This document shows, in pieces, positions 1 to 5,315 of a DNA stretch of 5,651 nucleotides (its first letter is position 1; the number at the start of each line of letters is the position of its first letter). Position numbers and translations under genes: made by a program. The notes beneath the pieces were generated by a model that was not told the DNA's origin, made no database searches, and saw only the letters and a list, made by a program, of their open reading frames with translations. Source of the DNA: Actinomycetota bacterium (GTDB lineage Bacteria > Cyanobacteriota > Vampirovibrionia > Obscuribacterales > Obscuribacteraceae); contig CAJCIF010000486.1 of NCBI GenBank assembly GCA_903970355.1, positions 1 to 5,651 on the forward strand, written 5' to 3'.

Positions 1-21
1 AGACGTGTGCTCTTCCGATCT
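1..21. other. Illumina TruSeq read-2 adapter remnant (artefact)
   Basis: The first 21 bases, starting AGACGTGTGC and ending TTCCGATCT, equal the 3' end of the standard Illumina TruSeq read-2 adapter as I recall it. They are library sequence that escaped trimming, not genome. The frame of the downstream gene happens to stay open through them, so an automatic gene caller could wrongly add about six adapter-encoded residues. Real sequence should begin at about base 22. Confidence 0.95.
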
Positions 22-524
22 CTAAGACAGGTACAAACTCTAAAGGTACCTTCACAGATACTAAAACCATTACCGACAACAACGGTCAAATCTCTAAAAC
101 TAATGACTTCACAGAAAAAGGTAACAACGGCTCGACTTACACCCGAGATATGACCTCATCAAATAACGGCAACGGCAATTTCACTAAGACAGTGGATTCT
201 TCCGGCACCAACACTCAGACCGGCAAGAGCTTTACTGACGATCGCACGATCAGCGATAACAATGGTTCAATCACGAAATCCAATGATTACTCTTCAACCA
301 ATAAGAATGGCTCAACGTATTCCAGAGATATGAACTCGACCAATAATGGTCAGGGTGACTTCACTAAAACGGTAAATTCCTCCGGCACCAATACTCAGAC
401 TGGCAAGAGCTGGACTGACGATCGCACCTACACTAACAACAACGGGCAGATCAGTGGCACAAACGATTACTCGAGCAAAGGACCTAACGGAACCTATTCG
501 AAAGACATAACGTATTCCGGCAAC
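22..524 (+). repeat. 180-bp (60-residue) tandem repeat in coding sequence, about three copies
   Basis: One complete unit spans 195-374. The preceding unit (15-194, whose first bases are adapter) and the following one (375 to about 524) align in register. The motif GTNTQTGKS-[FW]-TDDRT recurs exactly 60 residues apart at about 204 and 384. Units two and three share 25 of their first 34 residues, and their first 50 bases differ mostly at silent positions, so the copies are recent or homogenised. The first visible unit is more diverged and carries a two-residue deletion (GTNSKGTF in place of GTNTQTGKSF). Within each unit, sub-motifs headed by FTKTV, [FW]TDDRT, NDYSS and TYS[RK]D are each followed by an NG-type turn. 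Confidence 0.85.
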
Positions 525-740
525 AATGGTAATTCGGGTACGAACGGTCAGACTGGTTCTGGTTCGAATGGTTCTGGTTCGAATGGTTCTGGTTCAGGTA
601 GCACAGGTTCGTCTGGCTCCAACTCAAATGGTGGCACAGGTTCAGCTGGCTCGAACACCGGTTCAGGTAACGGTTCCTCCTCAAGCTTGACTGGAGAATT
701 GGTTCCTGGAAATAGTGGTAGTGGAATCGTAGCTAATTAA
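22..740 (+). CDS. Tandem-repeat Asn/Ser/Thr/Gly-rich protein, probably extracellular; 5'-truncated
   Basis: The frame is open from the contig edge to TAA at 738-740, so only the C-terminal part (about 238 residues) is present and the true start is lost. The ATG at 150 lies inside a repeat and is not the start. The visible part has about three copies of a 60-residue unit (see the repeat entry), then from about base 525 a Gly/Ser/Asn/Thr tail, ending GNSGSGIVAN. No cysteine is seen, there is a single Trp, and the sequence is highly polar. Each unit contains short stretches of aromatic + Ser/Thr + charged residues separated by NNG or NG turns, which suggests beta-hairpins as in surface or secreted fibrous proteins. 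That is an inference from composition. No family was recognised, no sorting motif (LPXTG or similar) occurs at the C-terminus, and any signal peptide would lie in the missing part. It converges on cvfC with no intergenic gap. Confidence 0.85.
555..599 (+). repeat. 15-bp minisatellite coding for Gly-Ser-Gly-Ser-Asn
   Basis: GGTTCTGGTTCGAAT is present twice exactly (555-569 and 570-584). A third copy (585-599) diverges in its last four bases to end in CAGGT. It is in frame and lengthens the Gly-Ser linker of the repeat protein five residues at a time. Replication slippage is the likely origin, so copy number may vary between strains. Confidence 0.85.
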
Positions 741-746
741 TTAGCT
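731..746. repeat. Perfect 16-bp palindrome spanning two abutting stop codons
   Basis: AGCTAATTAATTAGCT is its own reverse complement. Its centre holds TAA (738-740) of the repeat-protein gene and TTA (741-743), the antisense of the cvfC stop. As RNA it can fold into a 6-bp stem with a TTAA loop from either strand, but no U tract follows on either side. A role as a bidirectional terminator is therefore possible but weak. The next base pair out on each side does not match. Confidence 0.5.
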
Positions 747-1865
747 CGTTCGCTCGACTATTCGCTTCCAGGCTGGCCCTAGTCCCTCCACTCCTCCGAG
801 GATTCGCTGCATGGCGGATTCAATTTCCAGGCGAACTTCAAATTCGGGATCTTCTTTTGCTCTTTCCAAATACGGAAGTGCATCCTCTGTTCCTACATCG
901 GACAGAAATCGTGCTGCCCTCCAACGCACTAGTTTGTTTGAATCGCTCAAGGCCTTGCAAATGGCTGGCTGTGCCACGGGATTTCCGATATCAGAGAGTG
1001 CATCACCGGCAGTGCGTCTTACGCCTACGTTTTCATCATTTAGAAGGGCATTACATAGGGGTTCGATAGCCAGGTCGCTACCGGTGGCACCGAGAGCAGC
1101 TGCAGCTAGGCGACGTACCTGTTGGTTCGAATCAGCAATAGCAAGCGCAAGGAGTTCGACATTTTCATCCGAACGGCTCAGCTCTTGTACGGCTGCCAAT
1201 CGCCTATGCCAATCTACATCGTTGAGCCATGCTTTCAAATCTTCTTTAGAGACTTCGAACGCTGATGCTTTTCCTAGTGCCTGAGCAATAGCCTGTACGA
1301 GCTTACTTTCGTCGAACATACCTTGCAACTCTTCCAATACTTGGTTGGCAATTTCTGATTTCTCTCCATAGCGCACACCGTAATCGGCCCAGTACCGTTC
1401 CTTAAGGTAATCAGCACCGGTCTTTTCCTGGATGAGCAGTGCAGCTTCGTTGAATCGAGTGCCGAGGGTGAGACGCGTTTCTCCACTGGAGTCGACAGCC
1501 TTTACTTGAATGGGAACGCCTTGAAAAGTCTGAACCAATACTTGTGTCTGTCCTTGCTTTTCTGCTGCCTGGCGCTGGGCTTGTATCTTTGATGAAACTG
1601 TTGCATCGGAGATTTCCGCTGAGAATAAAGCAGTTGCTTGCTCAAGAATGGGCTGCCAATCTGCGCGCGGATCTTTATTTAGCGTAATAAAATCGCTGCA
1701 CACAAATAGACTCTTTAGCCCTGTTATAGCAAGGAGTTTATCAAAGAGTTCGGGACAACCCGCTTTGTTCTCGATTGTGTAAGTGACGGCAGCACCGAGC
1801 TGTTCGTCCGTATTCAGCTTGATGCTGTTCGGATTCGGGGTCGTTTCCACAGATTTTAGATGCAT
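741..1865 (-). CDS. cvfC: CvfC-like protein: Nfu N-terminal domain plus HEAT repeats
   Basis: 374 residues, ATG start at 1865 with GAGG five bases upstream. Residues 1 to about 88 resemble the Nfu/NifU N-terminal domain: the hallmark TPNPNSIK lies at 9-16, followed by the LLAITGLKSLF and DFITLNKDPRADW segments. A middle region (about 108-205) includes FQGVPIQVK and ADYGVRYGE. Residues about 210-355 form HEAT-type helical repeats, with VRRLAAAALGATG, VRRTAGDALSDIG and VRWRAARFLSDVG about 32-35 residues apart. The layout, the length and the ending (GLGPAWKRIVERTS) match Staphylococcus aureus conserved virulence factor C, also about 374 residues as I recall it. The C-terminal NifU domain with its CXXC cluster site is absent, so this is unlikely to be a classical Fe-S scaffold. 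In staphylococci the family affects virulence gene expression; its molecular role is unclear, and 'virulence' should not be carried over to this organism. It is probably cytoplasmic, as no signal or membrane segment is seen. Confidence 0.88.
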   Translation of the reverse strand: MHLKSVETTPNPNSIKLNTDEQLGAAVTYTIENKAGCPELFDKLLAITGLKSLFVCSDFITLNKDPRADWQPILEQATALFSAEISDATVSSKIQAQRQAAEKQGQTQVLVQTFQGVPIQVKAVDSSGETRLTLGTRFNEAALLIQEKTGADYLKERYWADYGVRYGEKSEIANQVLEELQGMFDESKLVQAIAQALGKASAFEVSKEDLKAWLNDVDWHRRLAAVQELSRSDENVELLALAIADSNQQVRRLAAAALGATGSDLAIEPLCNALLNDENVGVRRTAGDALSDIGNPVAQPAICKALSDSNKLVRWRAARFLSDVGTEDALPYLERAKEDPEFEVRLEIESAMQRILGGVEGLGPAWKRIVERTS

Positions 1866-1870
1866 ACCGA

Positions 1871-1874
1871 CCTC
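1871..1874 (-). promoter_or_regulatory. Ribosome-binding site of cvfC
   Basis: GAGG on the minus strand, five bases before the ATG at 1865. It supports this start codon. Confidence 0.6.
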
Positions 1875-1879
1875 GCGAA

Positions 1880-1898
1880 TGAAAGGCGGTGCCTTTCA
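1880..1898 (-). promoter_or_regulatory. Perfect 8-bp hairpin in the cvfC leader, or operator palindrome
   Basis: TGAAAGGC, a 3-base loop and GCCTTTCA form an uninterrupted stem just upstream of the cvfC ribosome-binding site. No T run follows, so it is not a typical terminator. If the cvfC promoter proposed at 1906-1934 is right, transcription would start at about 1898-1900, placing the hairpin at the very 5' end of the mRNA, where such structures can protect against decay. Alternatively the DNA palindrome could bind a dimeric regulator near the start site. The structure is seen; its role is inferred. Confidence 0.5.
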
Positions 1899-1905
1899 AG
1901 TCTCG

Positions 1906-1934
1906 ATGTTATCAATCCACATGATTATTCGCAA
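1906..1934 (-). promoter_or_regulatory. Candidate sigma70-type promoter for cvfC
   Basis: On the minus strand, TTGCGA (1934-1929) and TAACAT (1911-1906) are separated by 17 bases. Each matches four of six consensus bases. The predicted start is about seven bases beyond, near 1899. The spacing is ideal but the hexamers are mediocre, and the sigma-factor preference of this organism is unknown. Confidence 0.35.
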
Positions 1935-1956
1935 TCGGAAGAACAGCCTGTAATAT
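1928..1956 (+). promoter_or_regulatory. Candidate sigma70-type promoter for uup
   Basis: On the plus strand, TTCGCA (1928-1933) and TAATAT (1951-1956) are separated by 17 bases, each matching four of six consensus bases. The predicted start near 1963 would give a short leader of about 20 bases. Its -35 box overlaps that of the opposing cvfC promoter by five bases, so the two would compete for polymerase. No clear Shine-Dalgarno sequence precedes the uup ATG. Confidence 0.3.
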
Positions 1957-1982
1957 GAATACTTCACTTCATTGGTCGCGAA

Positions 1983-3788
1983 ATGGGTATCCTGGTAAGT
2001 TGTCAATCAATCGCTAAATCTTTTTCTTCGCGTTCCTTGTTTTCAGGGATCTCATTCGGCATAGAGGATGATGAAAAACTTGGATTGATCGGACCGAATG
2101 GCTCCGGCAAATCGACACTTTTGAAAATTCTTTCTGGAATTACAGCGCCTGATGAAGGACTTGTTGTATCCCGAAGGCAGTTGCGCGTAGCCTATGTTGC
2201 GCAGGATGAGTCATTTCCAATAGAAGAAAGCATAAGCACAATCGTGGAGCAATCTGCTTCAAAGGTTGAATTCGTTGAGCACGAACGAGCGGCTTCTATT
2301 GATTCCACACTCGCGCGCATCGGTTTTCCGGACAAACATGCTAAGGTCGGCTCGTTATCTGGTGGATGGCGCAAGCGGCTAGCCCTGGCGTGTGCTCTGG
2401 TACAACAACCGGAACTTTTGCTTGTTGATGAACCAACTAACCATCTCGATTTGGAAGGCGTTCTCTGGTTGGAAGAGTTTCTCAAATCATGTCGCTTTTC
2501 ATATGTTGTCGTGAGCCATGATCGCGCGTTTCTCGAAGGCGTCAGCAATCGCATAATTGAATTGAATCCGGCTTATCCGCAGGGTTTTCTGAGTGTTAAA
2601 GGCAATTACAGCCAGTTTCTGCTTTCTAGAGAAGAGCAGCTCAATGCGCAAGTTACTCTTCAGCAGTCTTTGGCGAGCAAAGCGCGTCGTGAAATTGCGT
2701 GGTTGCAACGTGGTGCTCGAGCGCGACAAACCAAATCGCGCGAAAGGATACGTGAAGCGGACAAGCTCATGGATGAATTGGCAGAAGTGAAACAACGCAA
2801 TGCAAGTAATTCAGTGATGCAGCTTGATTTTGATGCTTCCGGTCGCAAGACAAAAGAGCTCATCAGTGTAAAAGGTATGAAAAGATCTTTTGGCGATCGT
2901 TGCCTCATTTCAGATTTGAGTTTCGTACTTTCTCCAGGAGTCAAGCTTGGGCTGGTAGGCCGCAATGGCAGTGGCAAGACGACGTTGCTTCGACTAATAG
3001 TTGGAGAAATAGAACCGGACAGTGGCGTAATTAAGCGTGCGCCTGATCTAAAAATCCTCTGGTTCGATCAAAATCGACAACAGCTCGATCAGTCAAAAAC
3101 TTTGCGGCAATCGCTTGCTGCCGAGAGTGACTCTGTGATGTTCCGGGGTCGGAAAATGCACATAACGGCCTGGGCAAAGAAATTCCTTTTTAAACCAGAA
3201 CAATTGGATAACTCAATTAGTATGCTTTCCGGTGGCGAGCAAGCGCGGATTCTCATCGCTAATCTCATGCTAAAGACCGCAGACATCCTCATTCTTGATG
3301 AACCTACAAACGATCTGGACATTCCGTCTCTGGAAGTACTGGAAGAAAGCCTGGAAGAATTTCCGGGGGCTATAGTTCTGGTATCACATGATCGCATGAT
3401 GCTAGATTCGGTATCAACGCAAATTTTGGCATTAGATGGCAATGGTGGCGCAGAATTTTTCGCTGATTACGAGCAATGCGAAAGATTGATCAACAGATTC
3501 ACTCCTAAAGAAGAATTCGCTTCTCAATCAGCCAGCAAGAAGCAAGTAGTCGAAAAAACGCGAACTCAGCTATCTACGGCGGAAAAGCGAGAGCTTGCAA
3601 ATTTGCCCGAGAAAATTGAAAAGCAGGAAGCCGAAATTGCAGCGCTCGAAGTAGAAATGCATAAGCCCAGCAATGCTAGCAACCATGTGAAATTGCACGA
3701 ACTTATCGCGAAAAAGGAAACTCTTCAGCTCGAATTAGAAAAACTATTCAGTCGCTGGGAAGGTCTGGAAGCAAGAGCCAGTCAATGA
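1983..3788 (+). CDS. uup: ABC-F family ATPase Uup
   Basis: 601 residues with two ABC ATPase domains and no transmembrane segments, so cytoplasmic. Domain 1: Walker A GPNGSGKST (37-45), signature LSGGWRKR (125-132), Walker B LLLVDEPT (145-152), switch His179. The inter-domain linker (about 205-290), with its Arg/Lys-rich WLQRGARARQTKSR segment, is the ABC-F part that contacts tRNA and ribosome. Domain 2: Walker A GRNGSGKTT (326-334), signature LSGGEQ (415-420), Walker B LILDEPT (436-442), switch His469. Residues about 510-601 form a charged coiled coil ending FSRWEGLEA, like the DNA-binding C-terminal domain of Escherichia coli Uup (ending near FERWEYLEA as I recall). All catalytic residues are intact. 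Uup is linked to translation and ribosome assembly, to precise transposon excision and to branched DNA. The ATG at 1983 is the only sensible start: an in-frame stop lies at 1956-1958 and the ABC fold begins at once, although no clear Shine-Dalgarno is visible. Confidence 0.95.
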   Translation: MGILVSCQSIAKSFSSRSLFSGISFGIEDDEKLGLIGPNGSGKSTLLKILSGITAPDEGLVVSRRQLRVAYVAQDESFPIEESISTIVEQSASKVEFVEHERAASIDSTLARIGFPDKHAKVGSLSGGWRKRLALACALVQQPELLLVDEPTNHLDLEGVLWLEEFLKSCRFSYVVVSHDRAFLEGVSNRIIELNPAYPQGFLSVKGNYSQFLLSREEQLNAQVTLQQSLASKARREIAWLQRGARARQTKSRERIREADKLMDELAEVKQRNASNSVMQLDFDASGRKTKELISVKGMKRSFGDRCLISDLSFVLSPGVKLGLVGRNGSGKTTLLRLIVGEIEPDSGVIKRAPDLKILWFDQNRQQLDQSKTLRQSLAAESDSVMFRGRKMHITAWAKKFLFKPEQLDNSISMLSGGEQARILIANLMLKTADILILDEPTNDLDIPSLEVLEESLEEFPGAIVLVSHDRMMLDSVSTQILALDGNGGAEFFADYEQCERLINRFTPKEEFASQSASKKQVVEKTRTQLSTAEKRELANLPEKIEKQEAEIAALEVEMHKPSNASNHVKLHELIAKKETLQLELEKLFSRWEGLEARASQ

Positions 3789-3810
3789 TTCACCCCGGCG
3801 GAATCATTTT
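3784..3810 (+). terminator. Intrinsic terminator of uup, overlapping its stop codon
   Basis: AATGATTC (3784-3791) and GAATCATT (3801-3808) form a perfect 8-bp stem around a 9-base, GC-rich loop, with a TTTT run at 3807-3810. The TGA stop (3786-3788) lies inside the left arm. The stem is AT-rich and the T run short, so efficiency may be modest. The other strand lacks a T run, so it should not terminate the convergent TPR gene. Confidence 0.6.
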
Positions 3811-3868
3811 AGATTAACCCGCCTCGATAACGCTAATCCTTGCGACTTCTTTTCGGTTCGTTGAATAT

Positions 3869-5257
3869 TTAGTGTGCACCTGACAAAAAAGGGTCCATAG
3901 ACCGTGCTTTGGTGTAGTCTTCAATCGCTTTCTGATTCTGCCCAAGAGCGATCTCCATATCTCCACGGCACGTATAGTTTTTAGTACTTTTGGGGTCAAT
4001 TACTATCGCCTGAGCAAAGTCACTAAAGGCTTTTTGATATTGCTTCAGACCTGAGTAGGCATGAGCGCGACCATGGAATGCATAATAATTTCTAGGCTCA
4101 ATTGCAATCACTGTGTTACAGTCGTCCAACTCTTTTTGATATTTTCCTATCAAATTGTAAGCTTTCACACGGCCTAAGTATGCAGACACGAACTTGGGAG
4201 CGATGCTAATCGCTTTGCTGTAGTCATCAATCGCTTTCTGGTACTGGTTCGAATCGAGGTAAAAGTCACCGCGCGAACTATAATTATTAGGATCCTCCGG
4301 GGCAAGGACTATTGCATGAGCGAAATCGTCGAGTGCCTTCTGTGGTTGTTTTAAACCCGAGTACGATTGAGCACGAAAAGAGTATGCTGAGCTATCTTTC
4401 GGGTCAATTGCAATTGCGATGTTGGAGTCGTCCAAGGCCTTTTGATATTGTTCAAGGTAAGTGTAGACCAACGATCGCTGGCTGTAGAAATATGCATTCT
4501 TCGGATCAATGGCAATCGCTCTGCTATAGTCATCAGCAGCCTTCTGATATTGCCTAAGCCAAAGGTAAGATAGCCCGCGGTTTCCGTATGCAAACTTGTC
4601 TTTAGGATCAATAGCAATTGCGATGTTTAGGTCGGCCACAGACTTTTGATACTGTTCAAGCGAATGGTAGGCGTACGCTCGCTGGCTGTATGAATATGCA
4701 TTTTTCGGATCAATGGCAATCGCTCTACTGTAGTCATCAACGGCCTTCTGATACTGCTCAAGCCAAATGTAAGCTGACCCGCGGTTTTTGTAGGCAAATA
4801 TGTCTTTAGGGTCGATGGCTATCACTTCGCTGAAAGCTGCGACTGCCTGCTCCCATTTCTCAAAATCGATCTCATGTATCCCTTGCGAGAAACGGATCGT
4901 CTTCGTAAATTCTGATTTTTGTCCAAATACTTGATGGCAACCATCAACTGCTTCTTCGAATGCATCGTGCATGTGAGGATAGTCTTTCTCAAATGCGAAC
5001 TTTTCCGCTTGAAATAGTTTTAGCTCAATATCCGCCAGCCCTCGTATCTTATTTTCGTCACTTAAAACGTTGACTAAATCCGACCAACCTCCATAGCCTT
5101 GCGCTCGGTCTTTAAACGTAGAGATAACGCGTGGAACGCTGTGTAAATTAGCAACAAAAAATACATCAACACATAGACATACTGCTAACAGAACAAGTGC
5201 GCCCTGGCTTAACTTTCGATGTTTATTGAAAAGTTGTTTGATCGTGACGGCACGCAA
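3869..5257 (-). CDS. Membrane-anchored or secreted protein with ten TPR units
   Basis: 462 residues. A basic N-terminus (K7, K12, R14, K15) precedes a hydrophobic segment at about 18-38, a signal anchor or signal peptide that would put the rest outside the cytoplasm. Residues about 45-116 are helical-looking and unassigned. From 117 to 456 there are ten 34-residue tetratricopeptide units without a single indel: the closing proline falls at 150, 184, 218 and so on to 456, with consensus AY..RG..Y..L.QYQKA.DDYS.AIAIDPK. TPRs are protein-binding scaffolds; no catalytic domain is present and the partner is unknown. The start is TTG at 5257. An in-frame stop (5272-5270) lies just upstream, GAGG sits ten bases before the TTG, and no ATG or GTG occurs between TTG and the hydrophobic segment. 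It converges on uup with an 80-bp gap, in which I see no convincing terminator for this gene. It follows the partial upstream gene by 58 bp and may be co-transcribed with it. Confidence 0.88.
   Translation of the reverse strand: MRAVTIKQLFNKHRKLSQGALVLLAVCLCVDVFFVANLHSVPRVISTFKDRAQGYGGWSDLVNVLSDENKIRGLADIELKLFQAEKFAFEKDYPHMHDAFEEAVDGCHQVFGQKSEFTKTIRFSQGIHEIDFEKWEQAVAAFSEVIAIDPKDIFAYKNRGSAYIWLEQYQKAVDDYSRAIAIDPKNAYSYSQRAYAYHSLEQYQKSVADLNIAIAIDPKDKFAYGNRGLSYLWLRQYQKAADDYSRAIAIDPKNAYFYSQRSLVYTYLEQYQKALDDSNIAIAIDPKDSSAYSFRAQSYSGLKQPQKALDDFAHAIVLAPEDPNNYSSRGDFYLDSNQYQKAIDDYSKAISIAPKFVSAYLGRVKAYNLIGKYQKELDDCNTVIAIEPRNYYAFHGRAHAYSGLKQYQKAFSDFAQAIVIDPKSTKNYTCRGDMEIALGQNQKAIEDYTKARSMDPFLSGAH
3890..4909 (-). 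repeat. Array of ten 102-bp TPR-coding repeats with higher-order duplications
   Basis: Ten 102-bp units run on without indels. Units 2-3 (4604-4807) and 4-5 (4400-4603) form a duplicated 204-bp pair: 51 of 68 residues are identical and the DNA is also clearly similar, with the same alternation (KD.FAY.NRG, then KNAY.YSQR). Units 6-7 (4196-4399) resemble units 9-10 (3890-4093) at lower identity, sharing SGLKQ-QKA and NY..RGD. The array thus seems to have grown by an older three-unit step and a younger two-unit step. Confidence 0.8.
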
Positions 5258-5267
5258 GGTTTCCCAA

Positions 5268-5271
5268 CCTC
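5268..5271 (-). promoter_or_regulatory. Likely ribosome-binding site for the TTG-started TPR gene
   Basis: GAGG on the minus strand lies ten bases before the TTG at 5257. It is the only purine-rich site with a usable start in this frame. The spacing is slightly long. It overlaps the in-frame TGA (5272-5270), which rules out a start further upstream. Confidence 0.45.
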
Positions 5272-5315
5272 AGGATTCAATAATATTACGATAGCACTGC
5301 CTCACGTGGGCTGCA

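Noticed and set aside
150..740. Complete 196-residue gene starting at ATG 150
   Set aside because: The frame is open upstream and the ATG lies inside a repeat (the RDM motif, present also in the next unit), with upstream sequence coding for the same repeat. The gene is 5'-truncated.
811..1284. 157-residue plus-strand reading frame opposite cvfC
   Set aside because: Its protein is low-complexity Ser/Arg/Ala with no domain, and it lies wholly within a well-supported CvfC-like gene. It is an antisense shadow.
1955..2017. 20-codon reading frame (MNTSLHWSRNGYPGKLSINR) overlapping the uup start, as a possible leader peptide
   Set aside because: It has no ribosome-binding site and its ATG lies upstream of the predicted transcript start. 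Leader attenuation is known for antibiotic-resistance ABC-F genes, but this protein is Uup, and no alternative hairpins were seen.
1983..3788. Antibiotic-resistance ABC-F or ABC transporter ATPase
   Set aside because: The LSGGW first signature, linker sequence and C-terminal coiled coil ending in RWE.LEA fit housekeeping Uup. No membrane permease gene is nearby.
4312..4809. Several short plus-strand frames within the TPR gene
   Set aside because: They recur in step with the TPR repeat and come from its periodic codon pattern, with no separate domain or start signals.
5164..5192. Lipoprotein signal (LAVC) in the N-terminus of the TPR protein
   Set aside because: The residue before the cysteine is Val, where lipoboxes need Gly, Ala or Ser, and further hydrophobic residues follow the cysteine. 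It reads better as a membrane anchor or ordinary signal.
5297..5315. GCC/GGC inverted repeat around CACGTG just after the upstream gene's stop, as a terminator
   Set aside because: Only three paired bases flank the palindromic core, and no T run follows on the minus strand. Too weak to call.
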